Assembly: GCF_017526105.1 (NCBI RefSeq)
Contig: NZ_CP071839.1
Location: forward strand, 62,001 to 126,000
Length of the DNA: 64,000 nucleotides
Source of the DNA: Streptomyces cyanogenus
Lineage (GTDB): Bacteria; Actinomycetota; Actinomycetes; Streptomycetales; Streptomycetaceae
Reading direction: 5' to 3'
The stretch's first letter is position 1. Every line of letters starts with the position of its first letter. Below the pieces are notes generated by a model. The model was not told the DNA's origin and did not search any database. It was given only the letters and a program-made list of their open reading frames with translations. Both the position numbers and the translations under genes were made by a program. Below, in pieces: positions 53,584 to 64,000 of the stretch.

Positions 53584-53720
53584 CGTCGGACCCTCTGCGT
53601 GGTCGGCCGACGACTCCGGCCACTGCCGGGATCTTGTTCAGCAGGGGCAGGAGCTGGGTGACGTCGTTGCGGTTGCCGCCAGCTTCTTCAGCGCCGTTCC
53701 GCAGCACCATCTCTCCCTAC
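53570..53720 (-). pseudogene. IS5-family transposase fragment
   Basis: Minus-strand translation gives GAEEAGGNRNDVTQLLPLLN, then KIPAVAGVVGRPRRGSDV. This matches the conserved block of IS5-group transposases (ANRNDVTQLLPLLDAIP..G..GRPRR) that precedes the second catalytic Asp. Only about 45 residues remain and no further core follows. The fragment abuts the truncated Mrr-like gene. Confidence 0.75.
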
Positions 53721-53747
53721 CGAGCACGGTTGAGAGGGCAACGATGG

Positions 53748-54050
53748 TCACCAGTCGCTGGGCTGTGAAAGGACGGTAGGGTTGGGTTTTCCAATAGGTT
53801 CAGGGGGCGGAAATTTACCCGTCCTTGTTGCACACCGGTGGCAGCACAGCAGTGGCAAATCTTCATATTTCTGATGGTAGAAGACTTCGCCGGTTTCACA
53901 GTCAAGAAACTTACTGATCATAAATCTGGCATCATCTGGCGGGATCCCTAGCTCCATCAGGACGCCGGTCAGCCACTTTCCTCCTCCGCGGAGGCAGAGG
54001 AGTGTGTCAGTCGGGTTCCGACAGATGGTGCATGTCGGTTGTTGTTGCAT
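53748..54050 (-). CDS. Small zinc-ribbon protein downstream of TPR-CHAT gene
   Basis: 100 residues from ATG 54050 with GGGG six bases upstream; an ATG at 54062 is possible. Two cysteine pairs flank the protein: CTICRNPTD near the N-terminus and CCHRCATRTGK near residue 80, a classic zinc-ribbon layout. Between them lies KWLTGVLMELGIPPDDARFM, a helix pair. It follows the TPR-CHAT gene on the same strand by 97 bases, so it may be a partner or target of that protease. It is unusually rich in AT for this region. No family recognised. Confidence 0.6.
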   Translation of the reverse strand: MQQQPTCTICRNPTDTLLCLRGGGKWLTGVLMELGIPPDDARFMISKFLDCETGEVFYHQKYEDLPLLCCHRCATRTGKFPPPEPIGKPNPTVLSQPSDW

Positions 54051-54147
54051 GGTCGACCCCATAAGAATTGCTGCTTGTTGATTATCTGGGCTACTTTCAG
54101 TGTGCGTGTCAGCCTCCAAGGACTGCAGTTATCGGAAAAGCAGCCGG

Positions 54148-57486
<3,339 letters not shown>

Positions 57487-57590
57487 TTATCGCGACATGA
57501 GGTGCATTCCGCGTACATAGTTCATATCGTAGTTGCGTGCGAGTCCTGCCGCATCCCCTCCCCCGCTCTCGATCCTCTGGGGTGGCTGAG

Positions 57591-57950
57591 ATGACCGATC
57601 CCCGCAAAGACACCGCATGGCTCTGCGAGCAACTCCCCGCGCTGCGCCGTCTCGCCGCGAAAAAAGGGACCGTACAGACCCAGCAGCAACTGGAGGCGAT
57701 CGTCGAGACGGCCCGCCAGGGCGGGGGATTCAAGGAGCCCCTCATAAGTCTGGCGCTAAGCCTGGGCGTCGCCGTCGACGATCTAATGGCATATCAGACG
57801 AGCTTCATACCTCCCACACCTCCCCCTCGTGTCAGGTATGTCTGCCCCGTAAGGATCTGCGCCCGCGAATGGTGTCCCGAGCCAAGCAAGAAGATTCCGT
57901 CCTGCGAGATCGGAGACCAGCAACTCCGCGCTGAACGTGAACTGGATTGA
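57591..57950 (+). CDS. Small protein divergent from TPR-CHAT, possible adaptor or substrate
   Basis: 119 residues from ATG 57591. The N-terminal 75 residues are helical (DTAWLCEQLPALRRLAAKKG, then LEAIVETARQGG) and resemble the small helical adaptor domains found in CHAT-linked conflict systems. The C-terminal part has cysteines in CPVRICAREWC plus a late Cys, a possible zinc site. Its stop codon is two bases before the start of the membrane protein, so the two are one transcript. Divergent from the TPR-CHAT gene with a 167-base shared promoter region. The family assignment is only tentative. Confidence 0.6.
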   Translation: MTDPRKDTAWLCEQLPALRRLAAKKGTVQTQQQLEAIVETARQGGGFKEPLISLALSLGVAVDDLMAYQTSFIPPTPPPRVRYVCPVRICAREWCPEPSKKIPSCEIGDQQLRAERELD

Positions 57951-57952
57951 CC

Positions 57953-58783
57953 ATGCAGGAGTTCCTCGGTGAACTGGGCCGGAGGTTGGCCGAGAAGTGG
58001 TTCTCCCTTCTTGTGCTGCCCGGCCTGCTGTTTCTCGCTTCCGTCGCGGCTGCCGTAGTCGTCGGCCAGGAGCACTGGAACGACTGGTCGTATCTCATCC
58101 AGCGCAGCAGCAACTACGCCGCAGACCTCGACAAGCAGCCTGCGGTGACCCTGATCCTGGCCGCAGTAGGAGTGCTGCTTGCCTCAGCAGTCGTCGGCCT
58201 GGCAGCCGGCGCTCTCGCGGGCTGGGTGCAGCGCTTGTGGCTGGGAAACTGGCCCCGTCCGTTTCGCCCCTTGGCTGCGCGCCTCACCGAACGGCTGCAA
58301 AAGCGGTGGATGAACTGCGAGGACCACATCGCCCGGAACCGGATCTCACTGGCCAAGCCTGACCGGCCGACATGGATGGGAAACTCGATCGGGGCAGTCA
58401 GAACTCGGGTGGAAATCGCCTACGACCTGCACCTCGCCGAAACGTGGCCCCACCTATGGCTGATCATGCCCGAGGCGTCCCGGAACGAGGTGGAGCAGGT
58501 CCGCTCAGAGTTCAACGACGCGGCGCGACTCGGTGCATGGGGACTGCTGTACTTCGCGCTCGGAGCTATCTGGTGGCCCTCCTTTCTCATCGGGCTGGCC
58601 ACGAGCTTGACCAGTTGGCGGCGCGGCCGGACTGCTATTGACGGTTTTTCAAAGCTGACGGAGGCAGCCGTCGACATTTACGGCCCTCACCTGGCAAGCA
58701 TTTTGGGCTTCGGGTCAGGCGATGTCCCGCTCGATCCGAAAATCGGGATGCTCATCACCCTGCTGGCACGCAAAAACACATAA
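57953..58783 (+). CDS. Membrane protein, candidate effector of the TPR-CHAT locus
   Basis: 276 residues from ATG 57953 (a TTG at 57947 is in frame and overlaps the previous stop). Predicted membrane segments: SLLVLPGLLFLASVAAAVVV (about 18-37), VTLILAAVGVLLASAVVGLA (65-85), LGAWGLLYFALGAIWWPSFL (about 200-222). A central soluble loop of about 110 residues contains RWMNCEDHIARNRISLAKPD. It follows the small helical protein directly. In CHAT-type systems membrane proteins often serve as effectors released by cleavage; such a role is inferred here from the gene order only. Confidence 0.65.
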   Translation: MQEFLGELGRRLAEKWFSLLVLPGLLFLASVAAAVVVGQEHWNDWSYLIQRSSNYAADLDKQPAVTLILAAVGVLLASAVVGLAAGALAGWVQRLWLGNWPRPFRPLAARLTERLQKRWMNCEDHIARNRISLAKPDRPTWMGNSIGAVRTRVEIAYDLHLAETWPHLWLIMPEASRNEVEQVRSEFNDAARLGAWGLLYFALGAIWWPSFLIGLATSLTSWRRGRTAIDGFSKLTEAAVDIYGPHLASILGFGSGDVPLDPKIGMLITLLARKNT

Positions 58784-58796
58784 GCACCTGCTGGCA

Positions 58797-59180
58797 TACC
58801 CGCGGTCGGGCACGTCCTCGAGCACCTCGTCCAGGATCTGATCCAGATGGGGAAGATCGTTAAGGCGTCCGTCCAGGCCGTCAATAAGGACATGCCGCTC
58901 CCCGACCCCACAGGAGGTGTCAAGCTGCCTGCGGGCGCCTGCGCTAACCGGGTCGCGGTGCACCGCTTCAGCCAGCCAGGTGGCATGCAGACCATCGGCC
59001 AGCAGAGCATTGCGTTCCTGGCGCAGAGCGTACGTCTCGCCCATGCCGCGCTCGCCGTGGAGAACGATGACCCGCGGTGCCCCGCTCCTGGGCCAGCAGC
59101 ACACCGACCTAGGCATCGCTGGTCGGCCGACCATAGCCCTGCACGGCGGCTCATCCAGCACGAACACCCGCCACTGTTAG
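58797..59180 (-). pseudogene. Decayed copy of the STAND ATPase N-terminus
   Basis: Minus-strand frames reproduce residues about 11-135 of the STAND protein at 47410-51750: VFVLDEPP, VIVLHGERGMGETYALRQER, NALLADGLHATWL, GERHVLIDGLDGRLNDLPHL, and LDEVLEDVPDR. Two key residues are lost: the Walker A lysine is Glu (GMGE), and the last acidic residue of Walker B is Gly (DGLDG). Frameshifts separate the pieces, and the rest of the gene is absent. It lies 7 kb from the intact gene, so it is a partial duplication or the remains of a second family member. Confidence 0.85.
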
Positions 59181-59190
59181 GGGAAACCAA

Positions 59191-59549
59191 CCAACAGCGC
59201 CAGCAGGACGGTCGTGTGGCCAGCCATCTCCCGCCTCTGGAACGCCGGCTTCGGGGGCAGGAGGCACACCCGCTGTGGGCTCGTGGAGCGACACTCCCCC
59301 CTCACATCAAGATCTACTTCTTCGCACCTCAGGGACCTCAGCCCCAAGAAATTATCCATGCAGTTGAGACATTCTTGACAGGGATACGGCACCCCAGGCC
59401 ACACGCTTGTCACCGGTAGCCACAAGAGCCCTTCTATCCCGTCAGAGCAGCCCAACCAGACAAACGACTCAATCTCAATTTCTGTGCGTGCAGTTGAGAT
59501 GTCACAGGTCGCAGCAGTAGACATGCCTCAACTATGCGAATAACCGACA
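59191..59549. other. Intergenic region
   Basis: No gene supported. The sequence GCAGTTGAGA occurs twice (about 59360 and 59490) and CTCAACT near 59526 gives an inverted partner for the second copy. Otherwise unremarkable. Confidence 0.35.
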
Positions 59550-59780
59550 GCCCACACCCTGCAAGAACTCACCGCCCTGGACCCGTGGTGGAACCCACCC
59601 TGGCCCTGCACCTGGCAACGGAACTACCACCAGTACCGCACCCTCGCCGCCGCAGGCGGGCCCGCCCCATCCGAACTCGACCGCTGGGCCCGCAAACAGA
59701 CCAACCTGTGGCACCAACTCCACCCCCACCAACAGACACTGCTGACAGCCATCGGCCCACACACGCCCCATTCCCGATAG
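59550..59780 (+). pseudogene. Helicase-associated-domain remnant (C-terminal fragment)
   Basis: The frame to TAG 59778-59780 encodes about 76 residues with the helicase-associated (HA) repeat pattern: LTALDPWWNPPWPCTWQRNY, then YRTLAAAGG, ELDRWARKQTNLWHQLHPHQ, and LLTAIG. Streptomyces has large helicases ending in several such repeats. Here only one unit is present, with no start codon or helicase core, so this is a leftover from a deletion. Confidence 0.65.
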
Positions 59781-59855
59781 ACGTCAAGGCCAGGAAGCAC
59801 CATGGCATCCAGCAGCAAGGCGTCCCGTACTGACGGGTGCACCACGGGCAAGCTG

Positions 59856-61529
59856 CTATTGATCGCCTTGATGGTAGGCGCGGGCAAGGAGCCCAGCGAA
59901 CGCAGCAGCCCGCTCTACGCTGTATCGGCCGCCTCGGATCTGCTGGAGCAGTGCACGGCCTACCTGGTCGGGGGCAAAGCCGTTTCTCGCCAGCTCTTGA
60001 ACGATCTCTTCAATGGGCGGGGGTGCGTGCCTATGGGCGCGTTCGCTCACGGCAGCGGGCGCAGTTCCGGAGAGGTGAGGCCTTTGATCGGCGGATACAG
60101 CAGTCTGCAATGGAGCTTCGAAGAGAAGTTGTTGTTCTCTCGGAGCATCCCCAGCAGGTTGGCTCCGCGGTTGTCTCACATCGCCCGGGAGCAGGTTCTC
60201 ATCCAGAGGCCTGAGATCTTGCCTGGCACGGACCAAGACCCTCTGGCCGAAGGGCAAGGTGCCCCACACGTATGTGGCCTGGTTGCTCGCCGTCGGTGTG
60301 TCCGTAGGGGTAAGAGGCCCCAGACCGGCCAGTGCCGGTCCCATAGCCGTGTGGCCTACAAGGTCGAGTGTGGCCTTGGGGGGGCTCCAACGGAGCAGAT
60401 CTGGGTAGGCGAAGGTGCTGGCTTCGCGCCCTTGGGAAATGTCCCACATGCGGCGTGCCTCGGAGTCGATTACCTGCACATCTTGCACTGCGCCAGGTGG
60501 AGGGCCTGCTGTGACGGCACCTAGGAGCGCGCCAGCCATGGTGGCGATGGTGTCGGTGTCCGAGCCGAGAGTGTTCACGGCGAGGAGCAGGCCGGCTTCG
60601 GGTGAGTCGGCATAAGCATGGGCGAGCACCGCTGCAAGCAGGGTGGTGACCGTGCCTGATCCGCGAGTCGCGTCGTTGAAGCCGCCCCACTGCTCCACCA
60701 GAGCAGCGTAGGTCTCTGCGGTCAGGGGTGCTGTGGGGTCGAAGGTTTCGAGTGCTGCGCGGCATTCGTTGGCGACGGTGACTGCGGCTGAGCGGAAGTC
60801 GATGCCTGCGGCATCAGTCCACGTGGGTAGCCACAGGTACGCGAGTTCGTCGTCTTTTGCGATGACGTCCGGTACCTGCTCCAGCCAGTCGATTGCGGGG
60901 CGCCACTGCTTGGGGCCGGGAAGTTCGTTGGTGTCCAGGGCGTGGGCCAGCAGGATGGCGTGCAGGACGGCGCCGAGGATGCCTCGGGGGTGGCCGTGGG
61001 TACTGACGGCGTTTCGTACGACGTCGCGGGTGATGTGGTCCCAGTTGGTGAGGTCCCGTGCGGACCAGACGTGGGGTTGGATGCGCATGGCGGCACCATT
61101 GCCGCCGATGTCGACGTAGCGGGCGGCTTTGGTGGCGAAGATGTTCTGTGACCACTTGGCTTCGACCCGCATCAAGCCGGTGGCTGCCGCTTTGGTCCCG
61201 CGGCCGGCTCCGAGTGCGTAGGCCTGCCATGCGACGACTTCGATCTTCGCGAATGCCTCGGCGTCGAATTCTCCGTCTCCGCGAATGGCACGTGAAGTGG
61301 CCAGGCGTAGCTGGGTGTCGTCGGAGTACGCGCCTGCCGGTAGGGGCATGTCGCGTCCGTAGCGTCCTCCGATGCGCCTTTTCCAGGGGACGGTGGTGGT
61401 GACGTCATCGCGCCCGATGCGGCGTCGCACGCCAGCGGTGTCGGTCAGTTCGGTGATGAAGCCGAGTGCGTCTCCGTACGCCGCCCACTGGGCTGAGGCG
61501 CGTACTGCCTCCCATTGCATGGCGCTCAC
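59856..61529 (-). CDS. ADP-ribosylglycohydrolase (ARH/DraG-type), likely antitoxin of DarT-like gene
   Basis: 557 residues from GTG 61529 (ATG 61520 is an alternative). ARH motifs: GDALGF at 19-24, YSDDTQL with Asp70-Asp71, GGNGAAMRIQPH, and GSDTDTIATMAGALLG at about 322-337; together they bind the two magnesium ions. The enzyme removes ADP-ribose from a target. The last 120 residues (from about 440) are an extra Pro/Gln-rich stretch with a helical end not needed for catalysis. It starts 8 bases after the DarT-like stop, so the two are made together. In DarTG systems the antitoxin is a macrodomain (DarG); here an ARH enzyme may do the same job. Confidence 0.9.
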   Translation of the reverse strand: MSAMQWEAVRASAQWAAYGDALGFITELTDTAGVRRRIGRDDVTTTVPWKRRIGGRYGRDMPLPAGAYSDDTQLRLATSRAIRGDGEFDAEAFAKIEVVAWQAYALGAGRGTKAAATGLMRVEAKWSQNIFATKAARYVDIGGNGAAMRIQPHVWSARDLTNWDHITRDVVRNAVSTHGHPRGILGAVLHAILLAHALDTNELPGPKQWRPAIDWLEQVPDVIAKDDELAYLWLPTWTDAAGIDFRSAAVTVANECRAALETFDPTAPLTAETYAALVEQWGGFNDATRGSGTVTTLLAAVLAHAYADSPEAGLLLAVNTLGSDTDTIATMAGALLGAVTAGPPPGAVQDVQVIDSEARRMWDISQGREASTFAYPDLLRWSPPKATLDLVGHTAMGPALAGLGPLTPTDTPTASNQATYVWGTLPFGQRVLVRARQDLRPLDENLLPGDVRQPRSQPAGDAPREQQLLFEAPLQTAVSADQRPHLSGTAPAAVSERAHRHAPPPIEEIVQELARNGFAPDQVGRALLQQIRGGRYSVERAAAFAGLLARAYHQGDQ

Positions 61530-61537
61530 CGTAGTCC

Positions 61538-62224
61538 TTACCTGCCGAACGTGACCGGGTCGACAATGATGTCGACCTCATCATGTCCGCTGACACTGAC
61601 AATGGCCTCAGCCTTCGCTGCGTCCTCGTCAGTGAGGACGTAGATGCGCTGCAGGTGTCGTGTGGAGACGGCCTGCGGGTAGAGCACCTCGGCTTGCGGG
61701 TTCGTGGGAAGGTGAGGCTCGCGGTTGCCGCGTGGCGGCGTGCTCTTACCGAATCCGTAGGGGACTCGCTCGGCGAAGAGAGCTTCGGCTCCAGGAAGTC
61801 CCTCCACGGGGGTGATGCCCTCGTATCCCATGTTGCTTGGGGAGAACAGCACGCCTGGGTGCGTCATGATGACGGGATCGAAGCTGAGGACTGCCCAGAA
61901 CAGGTCTTCGTTCGCCCACCACTCTTGGCTGCTGGTGCGCAGAAAGCTGTGGTTGGGTTCGCTGATGCTGAGGTTCACGTACCGCCAGTATTTCGGGTCC
62001 TCGCGGCGCCACTTGGTGTTCTCGTGGTAGATGCTCTCCAGATACTCGTCCTCGGACAGAAGTGCCCGTGCCTTGCATTCTCGCTGCAGGAGTATGCCTA
62101 GCAAGCCGCGATTTGTGGTGAAATGCACCACTTCGCTGATCTTGCGTTCCTGGATGAGCGCGTTGATGCCCTCAGCCTGTCCTTCACCATCCGGTATGGC
62201 CGGGATCGACTCTGCCGCGGTCAT
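61538..62224 (-). CDS. DarT-like ADP-ribosyltransferase toxin (DUF4433)
   Basis: 228 residues from ATG 62224, overlapping the helicase stop as ATGA. DarT features in order: EVVHFTTNRGLLGILLQREC (His34 in the NAD site), YVNLSISEPNHSFL, LFWAVLSFDPVIM, and LPTNPQAEVLYPQ with the catalytic-type Glu179, followed by QRIYV. DarT enzymes attach ADP-ribose to thymidine in single-stranded DNA and block replication. Length is close to the usual 210 residues. It sits between an SF1 helicase and an ADP-ribosylglycohydrolase gene, so a three-gene toxin-antitoxin or antiphage system is likely. The DNA target is assumed from the family. Confidence 0.85.
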   Translation of the reverse strand: MTAAESIPAIPDGEGQAEGINALIQERKISEVVHFTTNRGLLGILLQRECKARALLSEDEYLESIYHENTKWRREDPKYWRYVNLSISEPNHSFLRTSSQEWWANEDLFWAVLSFDPVIMTHPGVLFSPSNMGYEGITPVEGLPGAEALFAERVPYGFGKSTPPRGNREPHLPTNPQAEVLYPQAVSTRHLQRIYVLTDEDAAKAEAIVSVSGHDEVDIIVDPVTFGR

Positions 62225-63615
62225 ACGGCTTTCACCTCGTAGGTGTCCGGGTCCATGCAGGCGATGAGGTCGCTGGCCTCGGAGGGCTTGTAGGTGATGG
62301 TCAGCGTCTTGCGGGCGCGTCCGGCGGACATGGCCAGCAGGCGCAGGTGAGCGTCTCGCTCGCTGTCACCTGGCTCGGTGGCGTGCGGCATGACTTCGCT
62401 GTTGAGTCCGACGATGATGACGTGGTCGAACTCCAGCCCCTTGGCGGAGTGCATGGTCGACAGGGCAACGTTCACCGGTCCCGTCGGCCACTCGGCGTTC
62501 CGGGTGAGTTCGACGTAGGCCAGTCCGGCGGAGTTAAGACGGTTCTTGACCTCGCCGAACCAGCCCTTGGCGTGAAGGATGGCGACGGACTCGTCGTTGT
62601 CGGGTCCCAGGTCGTTGAGGAACTGCACCACATGATCCATCTGCTGGGTGAAGGTGCCCTGGACCAGCAGAGGCTTGTCGCCCTCCTCCTTGCAAGAGGT
62701 GAGGTCAGGGATCGCGGCGTCGTCCGTTGTCTCCACGTCCTTGAGCAGCGGAGCGGCGAAGGCGGCGATCTGCCGGGTGTTGCGGAAGTTCTTCGACAGC
62801 AGCTTGCTGTTGTGCGAGCCCACGCTCAGGCCGACCTCGCTCCAAGTGAAGCGCTGAGGGTAGATGCGCTGAGCAGCGTCGAGGACGAAGGTCAGCGTGT
62901 GCTCGTCAGTGAGGTGGTTGAGTACGGCCCGGACCTGGTTGGCGGAGAAGTCCTGAGCCTCGTCGACCACCACCACGTGGTAGGGGTCGTCGGCGCGCTT
63001 GGCCGCCATGGCGTTCGCCAGGTCGGACCAGTCCCAGGCCTGCTGCTGCTTCTTCCACTCCTGGAAGGGATAGATCACCTCCTCCAGCAGCCGGCGGCGC
63101 AACGGGGTCGGCATCCGCGGGGAGCGGCCGCGGCCCTGACGTTCGCACTCGATGTACTCGGCCAGGTGGTCGGGCGTGAAGCGGCCCAGGACATAGTCCA
63201 CTTCAGAGCGTACGAAGTCGGCGGACAACGGCAGAGGAGCGGCCAGAGCATCCAGCTTCCGGTTGCGCTCGTGGTCCTGGAGGATCCGCTCGTAGGCCAC
63301 ACGGTCGGTGGCCCACTTCGCGAAGGTGGAGATCGTCAGCTCGACGTCATTGCCCTTGAGCTGCTCCTGGGTGAGTTCCTCGATGTAACCGCGCAGCGTG
63401 CGGTTGTACGTGAGGACCAGTACGCGGACGGGGCCGCTGATGAAGCCGTCGCGGCGGCGACGCTGCCAAAAGCCGACGGTGAACTTCAGCCGGTACAAGG
63501 CCGTAGTGGTCTTGCCGCTACCGGCGGCACCCCGTACGACGAACACCCCCGGCTTGTGGTTGTTGATCACCGTGAGCTGCTCGCTCGTCGGCTGCGTCGG
63601 CCTGAGCACCTTCAT
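62221..63615 (-). CDS. UvrD-like superfamily 1 helicase, first gene of DarT operon
   Basis: 464 residues from ATG 63615 with GGAGGGA upstream; an in-frame GTG/ATG region to 63648 is less likely. Motifs: TSEQ Q-motif, Walker A VVRGAAGSGKTTTAL (Lys35), motif Ia LVLTYNRTL, motif II VVVVDEAQDF, motif III LDAAQRIYPQRF, motif V STMHSAKGLEFDHVII and motif VI-like AMSAGRARKTLTI. The form is compact, like the UvrD-type helicases of defence systems. ATGA overlap with the DarT-like gene indicates tight coupling. It could load single-stranded DNA for DarT or sense phage replication; both are inference. Confidence 0.9.
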   Translation of the reverse strand: MKVLRPTQPTSEQLTVINNHKPGVFVVRGAAGSGKTTTALYRLKFTVGFWQRRRRDGFISGPVRVLVLTYNRTLRGYIEELTQEQLKGNDVELTISTFAKWATDRVAYERILQDHERNRKLDALAAPLPLSADFVRSEVDYVLGRFTPDHLAEYIECERQGRGRSPRMPTPLRRRLLEEVIYPFQEWKKQQQAWDWSDLANAMAAKRADDPYHVVVVDEAQDFSANQVRAVLNHLTDEHTLTFVLDAAQRIYPQRFTWSEVGLSVGSHNSKLLSKNFRNTRQIAAFAAPLLKDVETTDDAAIPDLTSCKEEGDKPLLVQGTFTQQMDHVVQFLNDLGPDNDESVAILHAKGWFGEVKNRLNSAGLAYVELTRNAEWPTGPVNVALSTMHSAKGLEFDHVIIVGLNSEVMPHATEPGDSERDAHLRLLAMSAGRARKTLTITYKPSEASDLIACMDPDTYEVKAV

Positions 63616-63838
63616 CCGCGCGGTCCCTCCCCAAGACTGCTCCCCCAACCTGAGGCCATGTTAGAAGCGGCTCCACACAGGCCGGTTGAAGATCCGACAA
63701 GCAGTCTGTCGCAGGATTGCAGATAGCGACACACCGGTCACCCATTCGGGTGATGGCTGCTGAGGTGCCCCTCCGTCAGAGGCGGCAGGCACTTGGCTGT
63801 CCGGCGTGGAGCAGCACGCTGTCAACGGGTGGGGCGGG

Positions 63839-64000
63839 ATGGACGTCGAAGCGGCATTCGCCACCGCTGCCGGGCAGGCAACGCAGCTGCCGTGGGATCG
63901 GGCGACGTCGGTGCGGTTCGAGGATCTGGCGCCGGTATCCGCGTTTCCGGTCGTTCCGGGCCGCCGGTGGGGGCCCGGCTGGTGGTGGTCGGCGACCACC
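63839..64000 (+). CDS. TnsA-like endonuclease subunit, N-terminal part (partial)
   Basis: 54 codons from ATG 63839 (GTG 63806 also in frame) to the right edge; GGGGCGGG precedes the ATG. The end reads GRRWGPGWWWSATT, which lines up with RSIATWWWAATTGRHVG of the tnsA-like gene at 38425 and with the W-YYSAT-G-HVG-ES block of actinobacterial TnsA proteins. It is divergent from the helicase operon. It suggests a second Tn7-like transposition operon starting here, distinct from the one at 38-42 kb. The rest lies outside the window. Confidence 0.6.
   Translation, partial: MDVEAAFATAAGQATQLPWDRATSVRFEDLAPVSAFPVVPGRRWGPGWWWSATT

Noticed and set aside
59177..59524. A 115-codon minus-strand frame with two Cys pairs
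   Set aside because: No ribosome binding site or known pattern, and it lies between two gene remnants; more likely chance.

Overview
The window is high-GC actinobacterial DNA, almost certainly Streptomyces. The evidence is the codon use, the paired XRE/DUF5753 and DUF397 genes, a DUF6083 protein and, above all, genes resembling the telomere proteins Tap and Tpg, which belong to linear Streptomyces replicons. There is no rRNA, tRNA or housekeeping gene. It reads as accessory DNA: a linear plasmid or a chromosome arm near an end.

Left part (1-21 kb). A four-gene minus-strand operon (tandem-caspase protein, CHAT protease, alpha/beta hydrolase, membrane protein) spans 1-5.3 kb. Broken or small genes follow, then an RHS polymorphic toxin with a C-terminal nuclease and a SMI1/KNR4-type immunity gene (8.9-14.1 kb). 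Next come a short UvrD-like helicase, a DUF6083 protein, and an XRE repressor with three near-identical operators in a divergent promoter (17.9-18.2 kb).

Middle (21-44 kb). Regulators, a SAM methyltransferase and a GNAT enzyme lead to a three-gene operon (26.98-30.43 kb) that may be a plasmid replication locus. Then come a convergent three-Cys-motif pair (TcmP and a Gp37Gp68-like protein), an HNH nuclease, and a Tn7-like module at 34.3-42.6 kb. That module holds tnsA, tnsB, tnsC and tniQ-like genes together with tap-like and tpg-like genes, with tniQ lying between tap and tpg.

Right part (42.7-64 kb) is a dense defence-type island: two HEPN-like proteins sharing the same R-x4-H position, an unknown two-gene operon, an HNH-like protein, a STAND/NACHT ATPase with a C-terminal PD-(D/E)XK nuclease, a truncated Mrr-like nuclease next to an IS5 remnant, a TPR-CHAT protease divergent from a small protein plus a membrane protein, a decayed copy of the STAND N-terminus, and an operon of SF1 helicase, DarT-like ADP-ribosyltransferase and ADP-ribosylglycohydrolase. 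A second tnsA-like gene starts at the right edge, so the island lies between two Tn7-like modules.

All functions are inferred from motifs read by eye; no database search was run.
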